From positions 62,001 through 126,000 of the forward strand of contig JAEPND010000002.1 in the NCBI GenBank assembly GCA_017643585.1: a stretch of DNA of 64,000 nt, read 5' to 3'. This DNA comes from Maricaulis sp. (GTDB lineage: Bacteria; Pseudomonadota; Alphaproteobacteria; Caulobacterales; Maricaulaceae). Positions 26,723-34,733 of this stretch are shown piece after piece. The notes under the pieces were generated by a model. That model did not search any database. It was not told where the DNA came from and saw only the letters and a list, made by a program, of their open reading frames with translations. How positions within the stretch are numbered: position 1 is the first letter of the stretch; each line of letters starts with the position of its first letter. The translations under genes were made by a program, and so were the position numbers.

Positions 26723-27880
26723 TCAGCCTTTCGCTGCGACGGCGGCGAACCCTCGTTCCAGATCCGCGATCAAGTCTTCCGGGGCTTCCATGCCGATCGC
26801 CAGTCGGATGAGCGCACCTTCATGCCGGGCCGGAGTGGCCGAACGGCGGAGCTGAGGGTCGCAGTGGATAGCGAGGCTCTCGAAACCACCCCAGGAATAG
26901 CCGATCCCGAAAATCTCAAGGGCATCGAGGAAGGTTTCGCTGTCGGCGTTTCTCCAACCCGGCACCTCGAATGAGAACAGACCGGCGCTTCCACTGAAAT
27001 CGCGTTTGAATACCGCATGTTGCGGGTGATCGCTGCGCGCGGGATGGCGGATGGCGCCGACGCAATCCAGCGTGGCCAGCCAGTCTGCGATCTGCAGGGA
27101 TGTGTCCGCACATCTTTGCATGCGAAGTTCCAAGGTCCGCAAGCCGCGAACGGCCAGATAGGCATCGTCGGGCGCTGCATAAAACCCCATGGCACGTTCC
27201 GTCGCGCGCAACCGATCTGCAAGCGCGTCCGTGCGAGCGACAACCGCGCCTAGCATGACATCGGAATGGCCGCCGACATATTTGGTCAGCGCCTGGGCCG
27301 CCAGATCGATCCCGAGCTTCAGCGGTTTCAGCGTCAGGCCAGCGCTCCAGGTGTCATCGATAATACTGGTAATGCCCTTGTCCTGCGCGATGCGAGCGAT
27401 GGTCGGCAGGTCCTGCAATTCCATGGTCAGTGAGCCCGGGCTTTCCAGCAGGACGGCCTGGACGTCGGTATCCATGTGATCGCCGATTTCTGCACCGATG
27501 TCCGGAGCAACAAAACGTGTCTGAACGCCAAAACGCGGCAGTGTGTTGGTCAGGAAACTGCGGACGGGCCCATAGATATTGTCCGTGGCCAGCAAGACAC
27601 CGCCCGCTTCACACACCGTCAGAATGGACAGGATATTGGCCTGCAAACCCGAACTGGTGAGAGCGCAGAAGGCGCCGCCCTGCATCTCCTCAAGCGCGCT
27701 GCGCAAAGCCTGCTGCGAGGCCAGTCCCACACGTCCGTAATGGGGTCGACCGGGCGGAGCGTCATAGAGTTCGCCTGCGCTGGGCGCGAGGATAGTCGAG
27801 CCGCGCTCGATGGGCGGGTTCACCAATCCGGAGGCATGATCGGGGCGACCGATCCGTGTCAGGCGCGTTGCGTCTTTCAT
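26723..27880 (-). CDS. metC: PLP-dependent cystathionine beta-lyase (MetC-like)
   Basis: 385 residues of the Cys/Met-metabolism PLP enzyme family. Lys200 in ALTKYVGGHSD is the PLP-binding lysine. LTSSGLQANILSIL, DNIYGPVRSF, DDTWSAG and the C-terminal GYSWGGFESL are typical of cystathionine beta-lyase. It likely splits cystathionine to homocysteine, pyruvate and ammonia. The ATG at 27880 overlaps the sseA stop as ATGA, so the open frame upstream to 27931 is not used. It is the last gene of a cysK-sseA-metC operon. Confidence 0.88.
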   Translation of the reverse strand: MKDATRLTRIGRPDHASGLVNPPIERGSTILAPSAGELYDAPPGRPHYGRVGLASQQALRSALEEMQGGAFCALTSSGLQANILSILTVCEAGGVLLATDNIYGPVRSFLTNTLPRFGVQTRFVAPDIGAEIGDHMDTDVQAVLLESPGSLTMELQDLPTIARIAQDKGITSIIDDTWSAGLTLKPLKLGIDLAAQALTKYVGGHSDVMLGAVVARTDALADRLRATERAMGFYAAPDDAYLAVRGLRTLELRMQRCADTSLQIADWLATLDCVGAIRHPARSDHPQHAVFKRDFSGSAGLFSFEVPGWRNADSETFLDALEIFGIGYSWGGFESLAIHCDPQLRRSATPARHEGALIRLAIGMEAPEDLIADLERGFAAVAAKG

Positions 27881-28719
27881 AGTGAGGTTCCCGCTCCGGT
27901 TTCGACTGGCAATCCGTCCTGGCTGCCCCATTGCGACCAGGATCCGTCATAGACCCTTGCCTGCACGCCGTTGAGGTGAAGTGCAAGCGTGAGAATGCAG
28001 GCCGTTACGCCCGATCCACAGGTCGTGATGACTGGCTCAGCGGCTTCGGTGCGCAAGCTTTCGGGAATACGGGAGATGTCCATCAGGCCCTGCTCATCCA
28101 TCAGCGTTTGAAAGAAGAGATTGCTGGCCCCCGGTATGTGTCCTGCCGCCATCCCGGGGCGAGGTTCGGCACCGTTGCCGGCAAAACGTTGCGGACTGCG
28201 CGCATCGAGAATGCGGTGGTCCTGGGCGTCCACTGCCTGTCTGACCTGCTCGAAACTTGCCAACATGTCGGCGTTGAACAGGGCCTTGAACCGCGCCGGT
28301 GCGACCGGCCGCGATAATGTCTCGGCAGACTCTCCTCCAGCCGCCAGCCAGGCGGGCATGCCGCCATTGAGAACGGCGATATTGTCATGGCCCATGATCT
28401 TGAACATCCACCACACGCGCGGCGCGGTAAAAACGCCCATGCGATCATAGACGATCAAGCCTGTGGAATTGCTGATTCCCAATGCCCCGACCATCTGCTC
28501 GAAATCAGCTGGCGAAGGCAGGGTGTGCGGCAGGCTCGACGTGCTGTCCGCGATCGCGTCAATGTTGAACGGGATCGAGCCGGGAATGACCCGGTCGGTT
28601 CTGGGCTGAGGCCCGCCGGGATAAGTCCAGCTTGCATCAAGGAACAGTATACCGTCCCGTCCGACCAGGCCGATCGCCTGTTCGGCAGATATCAGATCGT
28701 ACGCGCTCAGCTCAGCCAT
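27877..28719 (-). CDS. sseA: 3-mercaptopyruvate/thiosulfate sulfurtransferase (SseA type)
   Basis: 280 residues with two rhodanese domains. The catalytic Cys234 is in TTCGSGVTA; the loop CGSGVT is the mercaptopyruvate sulfurtransferase type rather than the basic thiosulfate type. FLDASWTYPGG, RVIPGSIPFNID, VYDRMGVFTAPRVWWM and HIPGASNLFF are also characteristic. It moves sulfur from 3-mercaptopyruvate to a thiol or cyanide. It overlaps cysK upstream (13 bases) and metC downstream (4 bases), which argues for joint control of cysteine sulfur. Confidence 0.93.
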   Translation of the reverse strand: MAELSAYDLISAEQAIGLVGRDGILFLDASWTYPGGPQPRTDRVIPGSIPFNIDAIADSTSSLPHTLPSPADFEQMVGALGISNSTGLIVYDRMGVFTAPRVWWMFKIMGHDNIAVLNGGMPAWLAAGGESAETLSRPVAPARFKALFNADMLASFEQVRQAVDAQDHRILDARSPQRFAGNGAEPRPGMAAGHIPGASNLFFQTLMDEQGLMDISRIPESLRTEAAEPVITTCGSGVTACILTLALHLNGVQARVYDGSWSQWGSQDGLPVETGAGTSL

Positions 28720-29708
28720 GACGGCACCGGCAGGTTCTTCTCGCGCAGGAATAGCGGGTTGTAGAGTTTGGACTGGTAACGAGAGCCGTGATCACAAAGG
28801 ATCGTCACGATGGTATGGCCGGGGCCGAGATCCCGGGCCAGCCGGACCGCTCCGGCGATATTGACGCCCGACGAACCGCCCAGGCACAGGCCTTCGCGCT
28901 GAACCAGGTCAAAAATGATCGGCAGCGCTTCCTCGTCCGCAATGCGATAGGCCTTGTCGACCCGGACATCCTCCAGATTTGCTGTAATGCGGCTTTGGCC
29001 AATGCCCTCGGTAATCGACGTGCCTTCCGCGCTCAGCTCTCCATTGGCGTAATATTCATAGAGTGCTGCGCCGCCAGGGTCGGCGAGGCCGATCTGAATG
29101 TCCTCATTGTGCGCTTTCAGAGCTCGCGAGACCCCACCGAGTGTGCCGCCGGAGCCGACGGCACAGATGAAACCGCTGACCTTGCCATCCGTCTGATCCC
29201 AGATTTCCTGGGCGGTTGTTTCTGCGTGGAAATCCCGATTGGCCTGATTGTCGAACTGGTTGGCCCAGACCGCACCATTGGGCTCGCTCTCATTGAGCTC
29301 GGCGGCAAGCTGACCTGAGTAGCGGGCATAGTGCGCCGGGTTGGAATAGGGCACAGCATCAACTTCTATGAGCTCGGCGCCCAACAGGCGGATAGCGTCC
29401 TTCTTTTCCTGTGACTGGGTGCGAGGAAACACAATGACGACCCTGTAGCCCAATGCTGCGCCGACCATGGCGAGACCGATGCCGGTATTGCCCGCCGTGC
29501 CCTCGACAATGGTACCGCCAGGTTTGAGTGCACCACTGCGTTCTGCCGCGCGGATAATACCCAGCGCAGCGCGGTCCTTGATGGAGCCACCGGGATTGAG
29601 AAACTCGGCCTTGCCGAGGATTTCGCACCCGGTCATCTCCGACGCCGCGTTCAGGCGGAGAAGGGGCGTATTTCCAATCAGATCGATCACACTTCCAGCA
29701 TTCGTCAT
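28707..29708 (-). CDS. cysK: Cysteine synthase
   Basis: 333 residues. O-acetylserine sulfhydrylase making cysteine from O-acetylserine and sulfide with PLP. Lys44 in NPGGSIKDRAALG binds PLP; GTAGNTGIGLAMV is the substrate loop and GSGGTLGGVSRAL the PLP phosphate loop, with EGLCLGGSSGVN near the end. The frame runs upstream to 30065, but ATG 29708 follows GGAG and gives the standard N-terminus. It is the first gene of the cysK-sseA-metC operon and is divergent from a DUF6134-like exported protein. Confidence 0.93.
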   Translation of the reverse strand: MTNAGSVIDLIGNTPLLRLNAASEMTGCEILGKAEFLNPGGSIKDRAALGIIRAAERSGALKPGGTIVEGTAGNTGIGLAMVGAALGYRVVIVFPRTQSQEKKDAIRLLGAELIEVDAVPYSNPAHYARYSGQLAAELNESEPNGAVWANQFDNQANRDFHAETTAQEIWDQTDGKVSGFICAVGSGGTLGGVSRALKAHNEDIQIGLADPGGAALYEYYANGELSAEGTSITEGIGQSRITANLEDVRVDKAYRIADEEALPIIFDLVQREGLCLGGSSGVNIAGAVRLARDLGPGHTIVTILCDHGSRYQSKLYNPLFLREKNLPVPSWLS

Positions 29709-29785
29709 CGCGCACTCCAAGCTTGAAATCTGCATATAGGCATTCCCGGGCTGATCCAAATGGGTTGGTAGAGCGTATCCTCTGC

Positions 29786-30394
29786 ATGACCCTGATTTCT
29801 TCACTTGCGCCGCTCGCCATCGCCGTCTCAGGCGTCCTGTCCGATGCTCCTGTCCCGCAGGATATCCGTTTCGATGTTTTTCGGAATGGAAGTCCCATGG
29901 GAGCGCATGAAGTCGCCTTTTCGCGGACGGATGCCGGGGATCTGAGGGTTGATATCGATATCGATCTGTCGGTTCGGTTTGGCCCGATCCAGGTGTTTCG
30001 TTACGAACACGACGCAACTGAATACTGGCGCAATGGTGACCTGGTCGCGGTTCAGGCCGCGACATTCAGTGACGGGGAATGGTCGCGCTGGCAGGCCGGT
30101 TTCGAGCAAGCATCACAAATCGATTTCGACGTTTTGCCACCGTCCAGCCATTGGCTGGGCTATGACCCGACGCTCTCCGCTGTGCTCAACACCGAAACCG
30201 GCGAAGCCATGGAGGTCGTGATTGAGTCATACGAACCTGCACCGTTTGACACGGGCGCCGGGTCGGTCATGGCCCGCCGCGTCCGCATGACCGGCAGCCT
30301 GACAGTCGACCTCTGGTATGACGAGGCAGGTAATTGGGTCGGATGTGAGTTCGAGGCGCGCGGACAGCGTATCCGCTATGTTCTTGCAACCTAG
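29786..30394 (+). CDS. Exported DUF6134-like protein
   Basis: 202 residues with a signal peptide (LISSLAPLAIAVSGVLS). The mature part starts with IRFDVFRNGSPMGAHEVAFS and is beta-rich, resembling DUF6134 proteins of alphaproteobacteria; it ends with VDLWYDEAGNWVGCEFEARG. The family function is unknown; lipocalin-like folds have been suggested. The ATG at 29786 was taken because the upstream frame has no signal. Its TAG shares CTAG with the convergent photolyase gene. Confidence 0.7.
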   Translation: MTLISSLAPLAIAVSGVLSDAPVPQDIRFDVFRNGSPMGAHEVAFSRTDAGDLRVDIDIDLSVRFGPIQVFRYEHDATEYWRNGDLVAVQAATFSDGEWSRWQAGFEQASQIDFDVLPPSSHWLGYDPTLSAVLNTETGEAMEVVIESYEPAPFDTGAGSVMARRVRMTGSLTVDLWYDEAGNWVGCEFEARGQRIRYVLAT

Positions 30395-31788
30395 CTGTTC
30401 GGCAGCGTCTTGAACGCGTCCAGCGCCCATTCACGGCGCAATTTCAGATCAATGATCTCGTCAGGATACTTCCCGAAACCGATTTCAAGTTCGGGGATAT
30501 AGCGCCGGGCATATGCACCGCGCGGGTCGAACTTCTCACCCTGGGACACCGGGTTGAAAATGCGGAAATAGGGCGCGGCATCAGCACCTGATCCAGCCAC
30601 CCATTGCCAGGAGGCGGCATTCACCAGCGGGTCCGCGTCCACCAGAGTGTCCTCGAACCATTGCATTCCTTTTTGCCAGTGGATCCCCAGATGCTTGATC
30701 AGGAAGGACGCCGCGATCATGCGGACGCGGTTATGCATCCAGCCGGTGGTCCAGAGCTGGCGCATGCCCGCATCCACCATCGGAAAACCGGTCTCGCCCT
30801 TGGTCCAGGCCTGCAATCCGGCCTCATCCTCGCGCCAGGGGAATTGATCAAACTTGGCATTGAAATTTGTACGCCGCAGATCGCCGAAATGGTGGAACAG
30901 ATAATAGGAAAAATCACGCCAGCCCAATTCGGCCAGGAATTTTTCGGCGGCGGCTGTCGGCGCGCCGGACGCCTGTGCGCGCTGGACTTCATGCCAGACG
31001 GTGCGTGCGGAGATCTCACCATGAGCCAGATGGGGTGACAGGCGGGATGTCGTATCCAGGTCGGGCCGGTCGCGCTGTTCCGGATAGTTGGCGAGGTCCT
31101 TGTGAATGAAGGTATCGAGCCGATCCCGGGCCGCCTGCTCGCCCGGAGTCCAGACATCGTGAAACCCAGCCGCCCAGTCGGGAGTTTTCGGCACCAGGTT
31201 CCACTGGTCCAACTCTTCGCTGATCGGTTGTTCGGAATGGATGTTCAATGCGGTCGGCGCGGGCAGGGGGCGTTCATAATCCAGCGTGCCCTGAGCCGCT
31301 TTCCAGAACGGGGTGAAAACGCGGTAGGGTTCGCCCTGCTTGTTCAGAATGCCGGCAAGGTTGGTCAAGGTCGACGAGCGGAACACACGCGGCTTGCACC
31401 CAATTTCGATCAGCCGATGCGCCAGGTGTCGGTCGCGTTCGTCGATCCAGGGAATTTCTGTCTGGTTCCAGAACAATTCAGCGACATCGTACTTGCGTAC
31501 GAGATGCGGCAGCAGGACGGATGCTTCACCACTGAGCAGTTTCAGCTCAGCCCCGAGCTTGCGCAGTTCTTGCGCATGTTTGCGCAGCGAATGATGCAGC
31601 CACCAATTGCTAGCCGCGCCGGGCAACAGGCTGACGCTCTGGAAGGCCTCCTTGATATAGATACAGATCAGCGGACGACCGGACCGTACAGCCGCGTTCA
31701 GAGCCGGATGGTCTGCCAGACGCAGATCCCGTCCAAACCAGATGATTGCCGGTTGTGTGGCTTCAGCAGTTGCCATGATTGCCGCCAA
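30391..31788 (-). CDS. phrB: Deoxyribodipyrimidine photolyase
   Basis: About 465 residues; start at 31788 or four codons later at 31776. The N-terminal photolyase alpha/beta domain begins IIWFGRDLRLADHPAL and the FAD-binding domain includes LAHGEISARTVW, FLAELGWRDFSYYLFHHF, TGFPMVDAGMRQLWTTGWMH-NRVRM, and WQWVAGSGADAAPYFRIFNP. It uses light to split cyclobutane pyrimidine dimers. Conserved Trp electron-transfer residues appear present. It is divergent from kdsA. Confidence 0.95.
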   Translation of the reverse strand: MAAIMATAEATQPAIIWFGRDLRLADHPALNAAVRSGRPLICIYIKEAFQSVSLLPGAASNWWLHHSLRKHAQELRKLGAELKLLSGEASVLLPHLVRKYDVAELFWNQTEIPWIDERDRHLAHRLIEIGCKPRVFRSSTLTNLAGILNKQGEPYRVFTPFWKAAQGTLDYERPLPAPTALNIHSEQPISEELDQWNLVPKTPDWAAGFHDVWTPGEQAARDRLDTFIHKDLANYPEQRDRPDLDTTSRLSPHLAHGEISARTVWHEVQRAQASGAPTAAAEKFLAELGWRDFSYYLFHHFGDLRRTNFNAKFDQFPWREDEAGLQAWTKGETGFPMVDAGMRQLWTTGWMHNRVRMIAASFLIKHLGIHWQKGMQWFEDTLVDADPLVNAASWQWVAGSGADAAPYFRIFNPVSQGEKFDPRGAYARRYIPELEIGFGKYPDEIIDLKLRREWALDAFKTLPNS

Positions 31789-31814
31789 TGTTGATAAGAC
31801 ACGTAGTTTTTACG

Positions 31815-31840
31815 TTCCTGAGCCCTATTTGGATCAGGAA
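31815..31840. other. Inverted repeat between phrB and kdsA
   Basis: TTCCTGA (31815-31821) and TCAGGAA (31834-31840) flank 12 bases in the divergent gap. It may be an operator or a leader hairpin for kdsA. Confidence 0.35.
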
Positions 31841-31877
31841 TGGGTGACAGGCGTTGAAACGTCGACTGGAGAACAAC

Positions 31878-32726
31878 ATGAGCGAGCAGAATTCCACGAT
31901 TCGCGTGCCCCGTCCGAACCAGGACCCGATTGAAATCGGCAATGACAAGCGTCTCGTCATGATCGCAGGTCCCTGCCAGCTGGAAAGCCGGGAGCACGGG
32001 CTGGAAGTGTCTGCGCAATTGCGGCAAATTGCTGACCGGCTTGATGTTGGAATGATCTACAAGACGTCCTTCGACAAGGCCAATCGCACCAGCGCCTCAG
32101 CACAGCGCGGCGTCGGTCTGGAGGCGGCGCTGCCGATCTTCCAGGAAATTCGCGAGACCAGCGGTCTGCCGGTTCTGACCGATGTCCACACGGCCGAGCA
32201 ATGCGCGATTGCGGCGCAGGCCGTGGATGTTCTGCAAATCCCGGCTTTCTTGTGCCGCCAGACAGACCTCCTGCTTGCAGCGGCGAAGACCGGCAAGCCG
32301 ATCAATGTCAAAAAAGGTCAATTCCTGGCGCCCTGGGACATGAAAAACGTGCTCGCCAAAATCGCGGGCGCAGGCAATCCCAACGCGATGGCGTGTGAGC
32401 GCGGTGCCAGCTTTGGCTATAACACCCTGGTCACCGACATGCGCTCGCTTCCGATCATGGCGCAGTTTGGTGCCCCGATCGTGTTCGACGCAACGCACTC
32501 GGTCCAGCAACCGGGCGGCCAGGGCACGTCATCCGGGGGCCAGCGTGAATTTGTCCCGCATCTGGCGCGCGGCGCCGTTTCCATCGGCGTGGCCGCCGTG
32601 TTCATGGAAACCCATCCGGATCCGGACAATGCGCCCTCAGATGGTCCGAACATGGTCCCGCTGCACGAGTTTGAAGCCCTCGTGAGCCGTTTGCTGGAAT
32701 TCGACCAGCTGGCCAAGGGCTACTAA
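31878..32726 (+). CDS. kdsA: 3-deoxy-8-phosphooctulonate synthase (KDO-8-P synthase)
   Basis: 282 residues. It condenses arabinose-5-phosphate with phosphoenolpyruvate for the LPS inner core. Motifs: [58 protein letters not shown] and [15 protein letters not shown]. The start follows GGAGA by five bases; an in-frame ATG at 31854 is less likely. Finding kdsA shows the organism makes KDO-containing lipopolysaccharide. Confidence 0.97.
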   Translation: MSEQNSTIRVPRPNQDPIEIGNDKRLVMIAGPCQLESREHGLEVSAQLRQIADRLDVGMIYKTSFDKANRTSASAQRGVGLEAALPIFQEIRETSGLPVLTDVHTAEQCAIAAQAVDVLQIPAFLCRQTDLLLAAAKTGKPINVKKGQFLAPWDMKNVLAKIAGAGNPNAMACERGASFGYNTLVTDMRSLPIMAQFGAPIVFDATHSVQQPGGQGTSSGGQREFVPHLARGAVSIGVAAVFMETHPDPDNAPSDGPNMVPLHEFEALVSRLLEFDQLAKGY

Positions 32727-32730
32727 GCGA

Positions 32731-34005
32731 TCAGAAGCGTCGGCGGTCCGGAATAGGGATCACCGGCGCATCCTCGACCGATTCCGGGTCCTCAAAGGGC
32801 GGCGCCCAGCGTCGCTCTTCCTGCAGGATCGTGGAAACGATCAGGCTGCGGCGCGCCGCGTCCAGACGCAAATCCTCGTAAAACAGGTTGAACGGCGCGA
32901 TCAGGAAGTCTTCGGCGATGCGCGATGGTCGACGCAGCAATGGCGATGGAGGGCGCTCGATCAAAAGAATGCCGTCAGTACATTGCGCGCCGGTCTGCAT
33001 AGGCAACGGCGCCGGCGTGGCGTCGAGCGAAAAGCCGGTGGCCGAAGCCCCGCCACGATGCATGCGTGCCGACGCGTACTGATTGGACGGTGCCGCCAGC
33101 AACGGATTGGTGCACAACAGCCGTCTTTCCTCGACGAAGTCCAGATCCCGTTGTTCTGTCCAGCTCATGGAACGTTCGGTCAGGATCCGCAATCGACGGG
33201 TTTCGTCTTCCTCTGCATAGGAGAAGGCATATATACAGCGGACATCTTCCGGGGTGTCACAGGCCGGCAGATCAGCGAGCGGACCTTCAAATAGGTCCAG
33301 AGGCACCGGTGCTTCCAGGATATAGGCGACAGCCAGGCGCGCCGTCAGCGCCTCGTCCGGCGCGACGACATCCATTCCAAGCCGCAGAGCGTGCAGCCCG
33401 CCCTGGCCCACACCGACGAGTATGATCGGTCGGTCATCACCGACATCCTGCAAGAATTGCCGAAAGGCGGCTTCGACGTCGTGATAGGCGAAATGCCGGG
33501 CGAGAACGCTGTCCTCGCGGTTATTCATGAAGGAATACAGTGACGCCTGGCGGTAGCGCGGAACGAAAAGACTGCCGGAAACAGCAAAGGGCGCGGCATA
33601 ATTGGGGATGATAACTTCTTCAACCCGATCATTGGCCGTGTCCTTGTCGAGTTTGGCATTCCATTCCGCCCCGCCGGAATAGGTGGTCGGGTGGACAAAA
33701 AACACCGCCGGCGTCGTGTCATCATCAAACTGGCCCTGGAGATACCAGGCGCTGGCATCGGCATATTCGGGAGCTTCAGGCGGGGTGTAGGTCTGATAGG
33801 GCTCACCCGGGTCCTGGAAGGTCTGGAAAATCTGTTCCCGCAACAGCCACATGGCCAGCATCAGCAACAAGATGGCTGCCGTGATCACGGTAACAACAAT
33901 CCAGCGGGCGATGCGGATGGAACTCAAGACCAATCTCCAAAACGAGTCGGACCATGATCGCGATATGGGCCGAGATGTGCAACCGATTGGCGAGAGAGGC
34001 GACAT
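32731..34005 (-). CDS. DUF3089 alpha/beta-hydrolase-like protein lacking the nucleophile serine
   Basis: 424 residues. An N-terminal membrane anchor at about 33-55 (WIVVTVITAAILLLMLAMWL) is followed by the DUF3089 domain: VFFVHPTTYSGGAEWNA, IIPNYAAPF, FVPRYRQASLY, DVEAAFRQFL and PIILVGVGQGGLHALRL. In the family the elbow is normally GHSQG; here it is GVGQG (198-202), so Gly200 replaces the serine. The ATG at 34005 has no clear ribosome site; a TTG at 33927 after GGAG is a plausible alternative start. Probably a membrane-tethered non-catalytic or altered hydrolase. Confidence 0.8.
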   Translation of the reverse strand: MSPLSPIGCTSRPISRSWSDSFWRLVLSSIRIARWIVVTVITAAILLLMLAMWLLREQIFQTFQDPGEPYQTYTPPEAPEYADASAWYLQGQFDDDTTPAVFFVHPTTYSGGAEWNAKLDKDTANDRVEEVIIPNYAAPFAVSGSLFVPRYRQASLYSFMNNREDSVLARHFAYHDVEAAFRQFLQDVGDDRPIILVGVGQGGLHALRLGMDVVAPDEALTARLAVAYILEAPVPLDLFEGPLADLPACDTPEDVRCIYAFSYAEEDETRRLRILTERSMSWTEQRDLDFVEERRLLCTNPLLAAPSNQYASARMHRGGASATGFSLDATPAPLPMQTGAQCTDGILLIERPPSPLLRRPSRIAEDFLIAPFNLFYEDLRLDAARRSLIVSTILQEERRWAPPFEDPESVEDAPVIPIPDRRRF

Positions 34006-34067
34006 GTCCTATGCTAGCAATGGTCGATAACGCCCCCCGGTTATCGCGTGTTTCAGGATCTCAATGA

Positions 34068-34733
34068 ATGTTACGCTGGTTACGCAACAGCTTTTTGACC
34101 GGTATCGTCATCGCGACGCCCCTGGGTGTTACGGCGCTGCTGATCATTTCCTTTGTCGGCTACGTGGATCGGGTCGTCAAACCCATGATCCCGGCGCGCT
34201 ATAATCCGGAAACCTATCTGCCGGGTGATTTTACCATCCCGGGTCTGGGTGTTGCCATCGCCGTTGTGCTGCTGACGGCTCTGGGCGCTCTGGCGGCCAA
34301 TATTTTCGGGCGTTCCATCATTCAGCTGGGTGAGCGTCTTCTGGAAGGGGTCCCACTGGTCCGCAATGTCTACGGGGCCCTGAAACAGATCGTCGAAACC
34401 GTTTTTTCCGGCAAGCAGAACTCGTTCAAGGAAGTCGTACTGACCGAGTACCCGATGAAGGGGCTCTATGTCGTAGCCTTCGTTTCGGCAGAGGGAAATT
34501 CGACCCTGAAGGAAAAGATCGCTGATGATGTGATCGGGCTGTTTGTTCCGACGACCCCCAATCCGACGTCGGGGTTTTTGCTTTACACGTCGCGTGCCAA
34601 CACCATCCCGATCAATATGTCAGTAGAAGAGGCGGCCAAGCTGATCATTTCCTTCGGCATGGTGACACCGGACAAACTGCCTGAGACAGTGCAGCAGGAA
34701 TTGCCCGACGAGGTGAAGCCTAGCCAGACTTGA
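34068..34733 (+). CDS. DUF502 membrane protein
   Basis: 221 residues with two N-terminal transmembrane segments (about 8-30 and 60-85) and the DUF502 hallmarks: LRNSFLTGIVIATPLGVTAL, GLGVAIAVVLLTALGALAAN, VPLVRNVYGALKQIVETVF and FVPTTPNPTSGFLLY. Function is unknown; the family is widespread in bacteria and plants. It is convergent with recG with a 14-base overlap of coding ends. Confidence 0.9.
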   Translation: MLRWLRNSFLTGIVIATPLGVTALLIISFVGYVDRVVKPMIPARYNPETYLPGDFTIPGLGVAIAVVLLTALGALAANIFGRSIIQLGERLLEGVPLVRNVYGALKQIVETVFSGKQNSFKEVVLTEYPMKGLYVVAFVSAEGNSTLKEKIADDVIGLFVPTTPNPTSGFLLYTSRANTIPINMSVEEAAKLIISFGMVTPDKLPETVQQELPDEVKPSQT

